Assembly (NCBI GenBank): GCA_042854365.1 | Contig: AP031437.1 | Coordinates: 1,364,001 to 1,428,000 of the forward strand | Direction of reading: 5' to 3' | From: Anaeromassilibacillus sp001305115 | GTDB taxonomy: Bacteria > Bacillota > Clostridia > Oscillospirales > Acutalibacteraceae | Length of the DNA: 64,000 bases | Shown: piece after piece, positions 24,716 to 33,630 of the stretch | How the letters are laid out: every line of letters begins with the position of its first letter | Numbering within the stretch: position 1 is the first letter of the stretch | The notes under the pieces: model-generated | What the model was told of the DNA's origin: nothing | Seen by the model: the letters and a program-made list of their open reading frames with translations, nothing else | Database searches by the model: none | Program-made: the position numbers and the translations under genes

Positions 24716-26572
24716 ATGCAGGAAAAACAAAACTCTATCCGCGTATTATTGGCAGGAAATCCAAATTGTGGAAAAACAACACTCTTTAACCGTTTAACCG
24801 GAGATAACCAATATGTAGGAAATTGGCCCGGTGTTACGGTCGAGAAAAGGACGGGGCAATGTCTGACCGGAGATCGTCTTTTGATGATCACGGATTTACC
24901 TGGCATTTATTCCTTATATCCCTATTCGCCAGAGGAGGCAATTGCGGACCGTTTTTTGCATGAAAAAGAAGCAGAAGTGGTCGTCGATGTAGTAGATGCT
25001 ACCAATCCAGAACGAAATCTGTACCTAACGATGCAGCTTTTGGAACGAAAGCTGCCTGTGATTGTTGCACTCAATATGATGGATGAATTGCAGAAACATG
25101 GGGACAGGGTGGATTGTGGGATATTGGAAAAAGTTCTGGGGGTTCCTGTAGTCCCCATTTCAGCAGCGACAGGCTTGGGAATGGACAGCCTTCTTTCAGA
25201 AATACTCCGCTATGCAGATCAACCTCAAGCGCAAACCGCATGCCCCTATATATTGCCGTCGCCGGACATGCCCGACTATGATGTGCTTTTGGCCAAAAAA
25301 CGTTATGATGCTGCTGAAAGTGCCGTGAAACAGGGATTTTGGCGGGCACCGCGGCCGGAAAAAAGTTTAAGTGACCGAATTGATGCCCTTGCGACACACC
25401 GACTTTTGGCAATTCCATTGTTCTTTCTTCTGCTCACCCTGATTTTCGTACTAACATTTGGAAGTGTTGGTTCTTTTTTGTCCAACGGACTTTCCAAAGG
25501 CTTTGATGTCTGTTCTGCTTGGATGGAACGGATGCTTCTATCAGCGGGCGCATCGGATTGGGTACGCAGTCTCGTAATGGATGGAATCTTTTCCGGCTTG
25601 AGCGCAGTAGCAACGTTTTTGCCGCAGATTATCCTGCTCTTTTTTTTACTATCTCTTTTGGAGGATAGTGGTTATATGGCGCGGGCGGCATTCATTATGG
25701 ATGCGCCGATGCGAAAGCTTGGATTGTCTGGAAAAGCTTTTGTACCACTTTTGATGGGGTTCGGATGTACGGTTCCAGCAGTGATGGGAACCCGGATCTT
25801 GGAACAACAAAAGGACCGGCGTCTTACCATTTTGACCTTACCTTTTATGTCGTGTAGTGCCAAAATGCCGGTTTATGCACTATTCATCGCTGCTTTTTTC
25901 GCAGACTATGGCCCGTGGGCAATTTTGGCAATTTATCTGCTGGGGGTTGTCCTGGGAGCATTGTCAGCATTGTTTTTCAAATCGACGGTTTTACGTGGAG
26001 AATATGCGCCTTTTGTAATGGAGTTACCCCCTTACCGATTGCCAACTTGGAAAAGCCTTCGCATTCATGTCTGGGAACGGGTAAAAGACTTTATTTTGCG
26101 AGCAGGAACCATTTTGCTCTGTGCGACTATCCTTGTTTGGTTCCTACGTTCATTTTCCCCTCAATTTCAATATGTGACCGATCAATCGCAGAGTATCTTG
26201 GCTGTGATCGGAAAAACGATTGTACCGGCTTTCCAGCTCTGTGGATTCGCGGATTGGCGGGCTTGCGTTTCTTTGTTGACAGGGCTGGTAGCCAAAGAGA
26301 GTGTCGTCAGCACCATGGGAATACTTTATGGTGGAGAGATGGAACTCTCTTGTGCATTAGCAGCGGCCTTTACGCCTCTTTCTGCATGTTCTTTTTTGCT
26401 GTTTGTATTGCTTTATACGCCGTGTGTTGCTGCGCTATCCGCAATTTACCGGGAGATGAAAAGCATCCGATGGACAGCGGTATGCGTCATTTGGCAGTTA
26501 TGTGTGGCCTGGTACACGTCTGCCTTGTTTTATCAGACAGCCTCCCTCTTGACAAAGTTTTTCTGTACATAA
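24716..26572 (+). CDS. feoB: Ferrous iron transport protein B
   Basis: 618 residues, Fe(II) importer. N-terminal GTPase with G1 GNPNCGKTT (14-22), G3 DLPGIYSL near 60, G4 NMMDE and G5 SAATG; a helical linker; then about eight membrane segments with two Gate-type repeats (GFGCTVPAVMGTR and GLVAKESVVSTMG). No feoA is adjacent, unusual for feoB. It sits 15 bp after spmB and looks cotranscribed with spmAB. A terminator follows at 26587. Confidence 0.94.
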   Translation: MQEKQNSIRVLLAGNPNCGKTTLFNRLTGDNQYVGNWPGVTVEKRTGQCLTGDRLLMITDLPGIYSLYPYSPEEAIADRFLHEKEAEVVVDVVDATNPERNLYLTMQLLERKLPVIVALNMMDELQKHGDRVDCGILEKVLGVPVVPISAATGLGMDSLLSEILRYADQPQAQTACPYILPSPDMPDYDVLLAKKRYDAAESAVKQGFWRAPRPEKSLSDRIDALATHRLLAIPLFFLLLTLIFVLTFGSVGSFLSNGLSKGFDVCSAWMERMLLSAGASDWVRSLVMDGIFSGLSAVATFLPQIILLFFLLSLLEDSGYMARAAFIMDAPMRKLGLSGKAFVPLLMGFGCTVPAVMGTRILEQQKDRRLTILTLPFMSCSAKMPVYALFIAAFFADYGPWAILAIYLLGVVLGALSALFFKSTVLRGEYAPFVMELPPYRLPTWKSLRIHVWERVKDFILRAGTILLCATILVWFLRSFSPQFQYVTDQSQSILAVIGKTIVPAFQLCGFADWRACVSLLTGLVAKESVVSTMGILYGGEMELSCALAAAFTPLSACSFLLFVLLYTPCVAALSAIYREMKSIRWTAVCVIWQLCVAWYTSALFYQTASLLTKFFCT

Positions 26573-26586
26573 GTATATTAGGATAA

Positions 26587-26618
26587 CAGCCCTGCGGATT
26601 TATTCCGCAGGGCTGTTT
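26587..26618 (+). terminator. Terminator after feoB
   Basis: Perfect 12-bp stem CAGCCCTGCGGA/TCCGCAGGGCTG, 5-base loop, then TTTGG. It lies between convergent genes and may serve both. Confidence 0.8.
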
Positions 26619-26632
26619 GGAATTGTTCCATT

Positions 26633-27418
26633 TCATATCGACGGCGCTCCGTTCGAAAAATTTTTCCGAGTACGTAGAACATAGAACAGTGCGCACAATC
26701 CTAAAAGAAGTAAAACGCCTTCACAGATCCAGACATTGCTGTATTGAGCCAGAATGACCGCGACTAAGTTAAACACTGTGTGGGAGAGAACGGCGAGCAA
26801 CCAATAACTTCCAGCATGCCCACGGTTGACGCCTTGGAAAATTAAAACGGTAGCGAAAATATGGAAGAGGACCGCCGAAACGCGCTCCACAATTCCCAGA
26901 TAAATACTGGTTGTGGATACTGCAGCCAAGGCTGTGGTGACTTGCTGCAACAAATCTGGGGAATCAGCAAAAGCCGCCTCCATGGAGCCATTTTGAAGCA
27001 TGACACAGTAGAGCAGGTTGCCAACAGAACTCATTCCTACCAGCAGGATGACCTCACACAGGCCGTGGCCTAAGCCGAAAGAAAACGCATCCCGATAGCT
27101 GCGCTGTTCTTTACAAAAGCATTTGACCCCGATGAGGCGGGCCGATTCTTCGAACAATCCAGCTGTGGAGCTAAGTAGTACAAGATATAGGATCATCTGC
27201 TGCTGTGCGAAAGAAAGAAACCAACTCTGCGTGGAAAGCACATTGAGGATTGGAACGCGGAGTAAAATCTGTGAGACAAAAAAGGCCAACATACCGATCA
27301 GCAGAGGGCGTGGGGCTATTTTTTGCTTTGCCACCAAAACGATCATAAGTATGATGGGAAAGAGAAGGGTGAAGAAGGAAGAGATACCAAAGGCAATTAT
27401 AGTTTCAACAGGAATCAT
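26633..27418 (-). CDS. YhfC-family predicted intramembrane protease
   Basis: 261 residues with about seven hydrophobic segments. Candidate active-site motifs in membrane helices: FEESARLIG (EExxR), FGLGHGLCEV (His and Glu) and SHTVFNL (His), the pattern shared by YhfC and the wider PrsW/CAAX-protease-like group. Substrate unknown. AAAGGAG precedes the ATG. It stands alone, convergent with feoB. Confidence 0.75.
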   Translation of the reverse strand: MIPVETIIAFGISSFFTLLFPIILMIVLVAKQKIAPRPLLIGMLAFFVSQILLRVPILNVLSTQSWFLSFAQQQMILYLVLLSSTAGLFEESARLIGVKCFCKEQRSYRDAFSFGLGHGLCEVILLVGMSSVGNLLYCVMLQNGSMEAAFADSPDLLQQVTTALAAVSTTSIYLGIVERVSAVLFHIFATVLIFQGVNRGHAGSYWLLAVLSHTVFNLVAVILAQYSNVWICEGVLLLLGLCALFYVLRTRKNFSNGAPSI

Positions 27419-27613
27419 ATGAGCTCATCTCCTTTAGACCCTTATTGTAGCACAGGTCTTTTCAAAAACATAGAGGAGCCCCCTTTGAAAGTAAAAAATT
27501 TTTTCATAGCTTTCTTGGCCGACAGAAGTTTCCCGTATGAATAAAGATGGACGTAAGCGCTCTTTAACAGAGGGAAAAGTTGTGAACTTTTGCAAAAGGA
27601 TATAAGGAAGGCC

Positions 27614-27642
27614 TTGCGTTTTTGCGTAGAATAAGCTATAAT
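27614..27642 (+). promoter_or_regulatory. Promoter of the SRP RNA gene
   Basis: TTGCGT, 17-bp spacer, TATAAT; start expected near 27649. The stretch 27419-27613 before it shows no gene. Confidence 0.75.
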
Positions 27643-27649
27643 ATCTCAA

Positions 27650-27852
27650 GTCAGGGACAATCCCTGGAGAAGCAAGGCAGGAATGCGTGTAACAGGATAT
27701 GCAGGCGGGCGGGCTCTGTGCGACGGAGCGCCGTGAACCATGTCAGGCGGGGAACCGAGCAGCATTAAGCGGAAGGGCCCGTGCGATGCAGGTGGTCTGT
27801 TCGTCTGCATATCCCGTTACACGATACCGTCGCAAGGCGGCTGTCCTTGCTT
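27650..27852 (+). ncRNA. ffs: Signal recognition particle RNA
   Basis: The Ffh-binding core is plain at 27733-27770: GTGAACCATGTCAGG, an AACCGAGCAGCA asymmetric loop and TTAAGCGG. The flanks form a long helix: TGTAACAGGATATGCAG (27688-27704) pairs with CTGCATATCCCGTTACA (27805-27821), and GCAAGGCAG (27672) pairs with CTGTCCTTGC (27841). A CCGTC-GCAA-GGCGG hairpin with a GNRA loop lies inside the 3' part. It sits directly upstream of dnaX, as scr does in Bacillus. The exact ends are uncertain; the promoter puts the 5' end near 27649. Confidence 0.88.
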
Positions 27853-28002
27853 TCCGTTTGTTTACGGACTGTCTTGAGATGCGGGAGAATAATTGTGTTT
27901 TTCAAGAGAATGCGAGTATTCCATGGAAGAAAGCAGATGAACAGAAATACAATTATTTGAAAGGAAACTCCCATTCGCGATCATTCAGAGGGAGGTGCGC
28001 AT

Positions 28003-29637
28003 ATGTATAAGGTTTTGTACCGAAAGTGGCGGCCCCAGGTTTTTGCAGATGTGGTGGGACAGCCGCAGGTCACCATAACGCTCAAAAATGAGTTGATGGC
28101 AGGCCGAATTGCACATGCGTATCTGTTTACTGGGTCGCGTGGAACAGGAAAGACCACCTGCGCAAAAATACTAGCAAAAGCAGTCAACTGCCTTGATCTG
28201 CACGACGGCGACCCGTGTGGGAACTGTGAGATATGCCGCGGAATCGAAAGTGGTTCTGTGATGGATATTGTGGAGATCGATGCGGCCAGTAACAACGGTG
28301 TGGACAATATCCGTATGCTGCGAGAAGAGGCCAATTTTACTCCTGCCGCAGCCAAATATCGCGTTTATATCATCGACGAAGTGCACATGCTTTCTACGGG
28401 TGCATTTAATGCGCTTTTAAAGACGTTGGAGGAACCGCCAGAGCATGTTATCTTCATTTTAGCAACTACGGAAGTACACAAGCTCCCTGCGACCATCTTG
28501 TCCCGGTGCCAGCGGTTTGACTTCCGGCGCATTCCCCCACAGGAAATTGCTGGACGTTTGACCTATGTAGCGGAGCAGGAAAACGCGGTTTTGGAAGAAC
28601 AAGCGGGACTCTTGCTTGCCCGTTTAGCGGATGGCGCTTTGCGGGATGCGCTTTCGCTCTTAGATCAATGTCTGGGACGAAGCAAACAGGTCACCTTGGA
28701 GGTCGTTCAGGAGACGGTGGGGCTGGTTGGCAGAGATCACCTCTTTGCACTGTCTGAGGCTGTGCGTGGACACGACTCTTCTTCCGCCTTGGAGACGATT
28801 GACCGACTGTACAACGCGTCCAAGGATATGGCCCGCCTTTGTGAGGAGCTTTCTGCGCACTACCGCGGGTTAATGCTGATTAAAACGATGAAGGATGCGC
28901 GGGGAATTCTTGCCGTGCCGGATGACGAATTTGCTCGGATGACAAAGCAGGCGCTTTCAACTCCTCTCCCGGAGATTTTGCACAGTTTGGACACCTTACA
29001 GGGTGCGTTGGACAAGATGTATCGTGGCGGTGACCGCCGTGTCGAAATGGAAATGGCTTTGATTAAGCTGTGTTCCCCAGAGTTGGATGATTCGAATGCA
29101 GCGTTGGTTCGGCGCATTGAAGCACTAGAACGCGGAATTCATCGGCCGGGTGTTTCAGCCCTAAAGCAGGCAATACCGGTTGCGGAGGAACCGACCGAGC
29201 CAGTCCTGAAAGAAACTTCCGAGGAAAGTTCTTTGCAGGAAGTGGTTTCGGAACAGGTTGCGCAAGCTTCTATCGCTCCACCGGAGATTTCCCAAACCAA
29301 AAAGCCGTTGGAAGAGGGCGCAAAGCGTTTGGCAGAATGGCCGGAAATTCTGCGAATCTTAAAGGAGTATTCCGTAGCAATTTCTGCGGCGTTTACTGGG
29401 TCTTCTGCTTATGTAAATGGGGATTATGTGTTGATCGACGCCAAGGAGATGGCTTTTGAGTTGCTTCGAAAATCCGCACAGCGCGATAAGATGCGCGAAG
29501 CAATCCAACAGGTGACGGGACGGGTGTACAAGCTCGGTCCTTATCGCGCCAGAAAAGAGGAAGAGGCGGAAGTCGATCCCCTGCTGAAATTAGCTGGTGA
29601 AGCTGAAGAGGCGGGAATTCCAGTGACACGGACATAA
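28003..29637 (+). CDS. dnaX: DNA polymerase III subunits gamma and tau
   Basis: Clamp-loader ATPase of the replisome. 544 residues. Walker A GSRGTGKT at 44-51; zinc module with Cys63, Cys72, Cys75 and Cys78; Walker B/DEAD-like IIDEVHML; sensor ATTEVHKLPATILSRCQRFDF. After residue ~375 a low-complexity Glu/Pro linker leads to the tau-specific C-terminal domain. Start ATG 28003 follows GGGAGG. Order with ebfC and recR is the conserved Firmicute block. Confidence 0.96.
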   Translation: MYKVLYRKWRPQVFADVVGQPQVTITLKNELMAGRIAHAYLFTGSRGTGKTTCAKILAKAVNCLDLHDGDPCGNCEICRGIESGSVMDIVEIDAASNNGVDNIRMLREEANFTPAAAKYRVYIIDEVHMLSTGAFNALLKTLEEPPEHVIFILATTEVHKLPATILSRCQRFDFRRIPPQEIAGRLTYVAEQENAVLEEQAGLLLARLADGALRDALSLLDQCLGRSKQVTLEVVQETVGLVGRDHLFALSEAVRGHDSSSALETIDRLYNASKDMARLCEELSAHYRGLMLIKTMKDARGILAVPDDEFARMTKQALSTPLPEILHSLDTLQGALDKMYRGGDRRVEMEMALIKLCSPELDDSNAALVRRIEALERGIHRPGVSALKQAIPVAEEPTEPVLKETSEESSLQEVVSEQVAQASIAPPEISQTKKPLEEGAKRLAEWPEILRILKEYSVAISAAFTGSSAYVNGDYVLIDAKEMAFELLRKSAQRDKMREAIQQVTGRVYKLGPYRARKEEEAEVDPLLKLAGEAEEAGIPVTRT

Positions 29638-29736
29638 ATCGTGTAAGTAGACGGAACAAACAAAGCAGTTCTCATGAATTTGATGTTATAGAAAGCCTGC
29701 AAGGGCAAAGAATATTTTGAAAAGGAGTTTTGACTT

Positions 29737-30087
29737 ATGAAGGCAAGATTACCACAGGGATACGGCGGGGGCGGTGCTGCAAATATTCAGCAGTTGGCTC
29801 GTCAGGCCCAGAAAATTCAGGAGGAGATGGACGCAGCCAGCGCAGAGCTGGATAAGAAGTTATATACGGCGACTTCCGGCGGAGATGCTGTTAAGGCAAC
29901 GGTCACCGGCAGTTTGGAAGTGCAGTCCATCGAGATCAAACCCGAAGTGGTTGATCCAGAGGATGTAGAAATGTTGGCGGACTTGGTCCGTGCAGCGGTC
30001 AACGAAGCGCTTCGCTCTGCTTCAGAGGAAAAGGCGGAAAAGATGGAGAAGATTTCCGGCGGTTTTAACATGCCGGGACTCCTGTAA
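29737..30087 (+). CDS. ebfC: Nucleoid-associated protein YbaB/EbfC
   Basis: Small DNA-binding dimer that coats the nucleoid and is linked to recombination. 116 residues; the usual helix-strand-helix core (IQEEMDAASAELDKKLYTAT, VTGSLEVQSIEIKPEVVDPEDVEMLADLV) and the Gly-rich N- and C-termini typical of the family (GYGGGGAANIQQ; GFNMPGLL). AAAAGGAG lies before the ATG. Between dnaX and recR, the family's standard position. Confidence 0.95.
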   Translation: MKARLPQGYGGGGAANIQQLARQAQKIQEEMDAASAELDKKLYTATSGGDAVKATVTGSLEVQSIEIKPEVVDPEDVEMLADLVRAAVNEALRSASEEKAEKMEKISGGFNMPGLL

Positions 30088-30090
30088 AAT

Positions 30091-30693
30091 ATGCCCTCTT
30101 ATAACGTTGCACCGCTGTCGCGTCTGATCGAGCAGTTTGAGAAATTGCCCGGCATTGGACACAAAAGTGCCCAGCGGTTGGCCTATTATGTGTTAGGCTT
30201 ATCCAAGGATGGGGCGGAAGCTTTTGCTAATGCCATATTGGATGCACATGAGAAAATTCACTACTGCAAAATCTGTTGTAACTTGACCGACCAAGAGTTG
30301 TGCCCCGTTTGCCGAAACGAAGCGAGGGATCGATCCATCATTTGTGTGGTGGAAGACCCCCGCGACGTAATTGCTTTGGAGCGCACGAATGAATTCAATG
30401 CCACTTACCATGTCCTACACGGGGTAATTTCCCCGCTCAGTGGGGTAGGGCCGGATCAGCTCTGTATTAAGGAACTGTTGGCTCGCGTCCATGGAGGTGG
30501 GGTGAAGGAGGTCATTATGGCTACCAATCCTACAGTGGAAGGAGAAGCGACGGCGATGTATATCTCCCGTCTTCTCAAGCCGCTCGGTGTACGAGTGACG
30601 CGTTTGGCTTATGGAATTCCGGTTGGCGGCGATTTAGAGTATGCAGATGAAGTGACCCTTTCTCGTGCAATCGAAGGGCGCAGTGAGATTTAA
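30091..30693 (+). CDS. recR: Recombination protein RecR
   Basis: Works with RecF/RecO in loading RecA at gaps. 200 residues. Helix-hairpin-helix with LPGIGHKSAQRLA, a four-Cys zinc finger (CKICCNL...CPVC) at about 56-72, and a Toprim domain with VVEDPRDV and ATNPTVEGEATAMY. The start is 3 bp after the ebfC stop with no separate ribosome binding site, so it depends on coupling to ebfC. Confidence 0.96.
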   Translation: MPSYNVAPLSRLIEQFEKLPGIGHKSAQRLAYYVLGLSKDGAEAFANAILDAHEKIHYCKICCNLTDQELCPVCRNEARDRSIICVVEDPRDVIALERTNEFNATYHVLHGVISPLSGVGPDQLCIKELLARVHGGGVKEVIMATNPTVEGEATAMYISRLLKPLGVRVTRLAYGIPVGGDLEYADEVTLSRAIEGRSEI

Positions 30694-30704
30694 ACCAAAT
30701 AAGC

Positions 30705-30752
30705 AATCCCCGGTGTGAATGGAGAAATCCATCCGTACCGGGGATTTTCTTT
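30705..30752 (+). terminator. Terminator after recR
   Basis: Stem AATCCCCGGT/ACCGGGGATT with a loop that itself contains a small GGA/TCC stem, then TTCTTTG. It ends the dnaX-ebfC-recR unit. Confidence 0.8.
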
Positions 30753-30893
30753 GTTATACATTTACCAAAAGAGTGTTTTTCTTTTAAAGTATTGGCTCGG
30801 GGCTCTGTGGGGAAAATTTTGTGCCGGGCTGACTTTTGCCGAGTTCCATTGGTCTAAAGATTAGAACGGAAACAAGACGAAGGAGGGTCTTTT

Positions 30894-31388
30894 ATGAAAG
30901 ATCCATTGCGTGAAGAGATCATCGGGTATTTATTGACGAATCAGGAAAAATTTTACCGGCTTGCATTTTCCTACGTCCATAACCCGGATGCCGCGCTCGA
31001 TGTTGTACAAAATGCGATTGTTAAAGCTTTGGAACATTACAACTCCATTCGAAACATCAAATACATAAAGACTTGGTTTTATAGGGTGCTGGTCAATGAG
31101 TGTTTGACCGCACTTCAAAAGGGAAAAAGAGAGTGTGCTTATGAACCGGAAGATCTACAGCGCATACAGGACCAGCCGGTCGAGGAAAACCATCAGGCAA
31201 TGGAGATCTATGAGCAGGTGCAAAAACTGCCTGAGGAGATGAAAACAGTGGTGATTCTCCGTTTTTATGAGGATTTCTCTTTGGCAGAGATTGCTGAAGT
31301 TACAGGGGCAAAGCTCAGTACGGTCAAATACCGTCTCTATGCTGGACTAAAAAATATTAAAGCTACTTTTGAGGAGGGATTGGCATGA
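30894..31388 (+). CDS. ECF-type RNA polymerase sigma factor
   Basis: 164 residues. Region 2 with FYRLAFSYVHNPDAALDVVQNAIVKA and the YIKTWFYRVLVNECL helix; region 4 with QKLPEEMKTVVILRFYEDFSLAEIAE and LSTVKYRLYAGLKNIK. Closest in style to the SigV/SigW-like group of Firmicutes. GAAGGAGG precedes the ATG. Its stop overlaps the start of the next gene by 4 bp (ATGA), as is usual for a sigma/anti-sigma pair. I see no convincing ECF promoter in 30753-30893. Confidence 0.9.
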   Translation: MKDPLREEIIGYLLTNQEKFYRLAFSYVHNPDAALDVVQNAIVKALEHYNSIRNIKYIKTWFYRVLVNECLTALQKGKRECAYEPEDLQRIQDQPVEENHQAMEIYEQVQKLPEEMKTVVILRFYEDFSLAEIAEVTGAKLSTVKYRLYAGLKNIKATFEEGLA

Positions 31389-32263
31389 ACAAAGAAGATC
31401 GTATCCGTGACTCAAAGAAAATATATGATGCGACGGAAATTCCAAATGGACTTTCAGAGGTGGTTCAAAAGGCAATCCAACAGACCAATAAAAAGGGAAA
31501 GGTGATTCAGATGAAACGATATGGGAAACGAATCGCTGCTACGGCGGCATGCCTGGTGATTGGATTTATCGCAGCGCTGAATATCAGCGAACCCTTTGCC
31601 GCAGCAGTTGCCAAGGTACCAGTGGTGGGAGAACTCGTTCAGGTTGTAACGTGGAGAAGCTATGTTTATCAGGATGACGATAAAACAGTTCAGGTAGAAG
31701 TCCCACAGATCGAAGGACAAGAGAATAACAGCGCGGTAACCGATGTCAATGCGCAGATTCAGAAGATCGTAGCAGACTATGAGAAACAAGCGGAACAAAA
31801 TATTGCAGAATACAAAGAAGCATTTTTGGCGACCGGGGGCACCGAAGAAGAATTTACAGAGAAGGGAATACAAGTAGATGTACAATACAATGTGAAATAT
31901 CAATCGGACACACGTTTATCTCTAGAACTTATTGCAAATGAGAACTGGTGCAATGCGTATAATGTGCAATATTTCTACAATATCGATTTGAAGAACGAAA
32001 AAACGTTGACGCTTGAAGACATTCTTGGAGAGGATTACATTTCAATAGCCAATGAAAGCATTCGTGAACAGATGCAGAAACGGATGGAAGACGATGAAAA
32101 TCTTGTCTATTGGGATGGCAGCGATGGGATAGAGGGATTTACAACAGTGGATGAAAACACCAAATTCTATTTAAATGAAAAAGGCAATCCGGTTGTTGTA
32201 TTCGCTCCTTATGAGATTGCCCCTGGTGCGTTTGGAGCACAGGAGTTTGAGATTATTCTATAA
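31385..32263 (+). CDS. RsiV-like anti-sigma factor with DUF3298 sensor domain
   Basis: 292 residues. Cytoplasmic N-terminus 1-47, one membrane segment about 48-68, then an extracellular part ending in a DUF3298/PdaC-like domain (FYLNEKGNPVVVFAPYEIAP, GAFGAQEFEI). Bacillus RsiV has this layout and binds lysozyme to release SigV, so an envelope or lysozyme stress signal is plausible here; that is inferred. Translationally coupled to the sigma gene. Confidence 0.85.
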   Translation: MNKEDRIRDSKKIYDATEIPNGLSEVVQKAIQQTNKKGKVIQMKRYGKRIAATAACLVIGFIAALNISEPFAAAVAKVPVVGELVQVVTWRSYVYQDDDKTVQVEVPQIEGQENNSAVTDVNAQIQKIVADYEKQAEQNIAEYKEAFLATGGTEEEFTEKGIQVDVQYNVKYQSDTRLSLELIANENWCNAYNVQYFYNIDLKNEKTLTLEDILGEDYISIANESIREQMQKRMEDDENLVYWDGSDGIEGFTTVDENTKFYLNEKGNPVVVFAPYEIAPGAFGAQEFEIIL

Positions 32264-32265
32264 AT

Positions 32266-32302
32266 AAACCTCCGATGGAAATTTCCCATCGGAGGTTTTT
32301 CC
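32266..32302 (+). terminator. Terminator after the anti-sigma gene
   Basis: 13-bp stem AAACCTCCGATGG/CCATCGGAGGTTT, 7-base loop, then TTCC. Confidence 0.85.
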
Positions 32303-32371
32303 ATACTTTTTCCTTTTTCTCTGACAATTATGATATACTGAATAAAAGGTGCAGAGCAAGGAGGGTTGGAT

Positions 32372-33049
32372 ATGGAACCGCTGGACCAAAACTTCTATAC
32401 AGAAGTTTTTCCATTTTGGAAAGGACTAACGCTTGTGGAGCAACAAAAAATCATATCACATACAAAGCGCTATGTGTATGAAAAAGGGCACCGCATCCAC
32501 AGTGGACTAAAGGAATGTACGGGTGTACTCGCAGTGAAACGAGGGCAACTGCGGGCGTACCTGATGTCCGATGAGGGAAAGGAAATCACTTTATACCGCT
32601 TGATCGACGGAGACGTTTGTTTTCTCTCAGCGTCGTGTATTTTAAAAAATATCTCCTTTGAGATTTATGTGGATACAGAATGTGAAACGGAACTGTATCT
32701 CATACAAGCTTCTGCATATGACGCCCTGGGGAAAACGAATCTGGCAGTGCAAACCTTTTTACAGGAAACGATTTCTGCGCGATTTTCGGATGTGATGTGG
32801 GTGGTTGAACAGATTGTTTTCATGAAGTTTGATCGCCGGCTCGCTATTTTTTTGCTGGAACAAGCTGCACTGGAAGGTGGGGACACGATCACACTTACGC
32901 ACGAACAGATCGCACGCCATATGGGAAGTGCTCGAGAGGTCATTTCACGCATGTTGAAATATTTCCAAAGCGAAGGTTTGGTAAAGGGGTATCGTGGGGG
33001 GATCCGTCTACTGGATCGGAAAAGGTTGAATATTCTGGCGAATGAATAA
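32372..33049 (+). CDS. Crp/Fnr-family transcriptional regulator
   Basis: 225 residues. cNMP-binding-like beta barrel (KGHRIHSG...GVLAVKRGQLRAYLMSDEGKE) and a C-terminal Crp helix-turn-helix (LTHEQIARHMGSAREVISRM, then LKYFQSEGLVKGYRGGIRLL). No Fnr-type cysteine cluster, so oxygen sensing by an iron-sulfur cluster is not supported; the ligand is unknown. ATG 32372 is preferred over TTG 32366 because AAGGAGGG ends at 32365. Convergent with trx, 3 bp apart. Confidence 0.88.
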   Translation: MEPLDQNFYTEVFPFWKGLTLVEQQKIISHTKRYVYEKGHRIHSGLKECTGVLAVKRGQLRAYLMSDEGKEITLYRLIDGDVCFLSASCILKNISFEIYVDTECETELYLIQASAYDALGKTNLAVQTFLQETISARFSDVMWVVEQIVFMKFDRRLAIFLLEQAALEGGDTITLTHEQIARHMGSAREVISRMLKYFQSEGLVKGYRGGIRLLDRKRLNILANE

Positions 33050-33052
33050 GGT

Positions 33053-33367
33053 TTAAACAGGAAGCATCTGTTTGATTTGCTCCTTGGCTTTTAAGCCAAC
33101 GGATTGATCGACCACTTTGCCTTCTTGAATCACCAGAAGCGTAGGGATGCTCATTACGCCAAAAGCTGAAGCCAACTCGGGTTCTTCGTCGATATTGATC
33201 TTACAGACCTTAGCAGAGTCCTTTAACTCCTGCGCAATTTGATCGATCATGGGGGATACCATCCGGCATGGACCACACCAAGGAGCCCAGAAATCGATTA
33301 AGACCGGAAGCGAGGTGTTTAGCACCTCCTGTGCAAAAGTTTCTTTTGTCAGGTGAAGAACAGACAT
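33053..33367 (-). CDS. trxA: Thioredoxin
   Basis: Disulfide reductase, 104 residues. Active site WCGPC with Cys31 and Cys34; the cis-proline segment MSIPTLLV near residue 74. GAAAGGAG lies 8 bp before the ATG. It stands alone, tail to tail with the Crp/Fnr gene; no thioredoxin reductase is near. Confidence 0.95.
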   Translation of the reverse strand: MSVLHLTKETFAQEVLNTSLPVLIDFWAPWCGPCRMVSPMIDQIAQELKDSAKVCKINIDEEPELASAFGVMSIPTLLVIQEGKVVDQSVGLKAKEQIKQMLPV

Positions 33368-33451
33368 AAGTACGTCTCCTTTCGTGTTGTTTGATTTGTT
33401 CTTAGTATATGAAAAATGCGCTCAAAGTTCTGTGATCAAATCACCAAAGGC

Positions 33452-33493
33452 AAAGTCCGCTGTGTACCAGTTCTAAAGTACACAGCGGACTTT
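33452..33493 (-). terminator. Long hairpin, terminator downstream of the metallopeptidase gene
   Basis: Perfect 16-bp stem AAAGTCCGCTGTGTAC/GTACACAGCGGACTTT with a 10-base loop; short T-runs on either strand. It lies 138 bp after the last gene of the trp-cobI gene run. The remainder of 33368-33630 shows no gene. Confidence 0.65.
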
Positions 33494-33630
33494 TGTAGAT
33501 TCTGTATGTTGTCGCGGGAAATATATCGAACAGGGAACCAAAACGCCTACCAAACGGGCAGGACAATAGCGATCACTTGGGAAGGGCGAAATGGATTCCA
33601 ACGAAATAGTAGCATTCCTTCAGCAGATCC

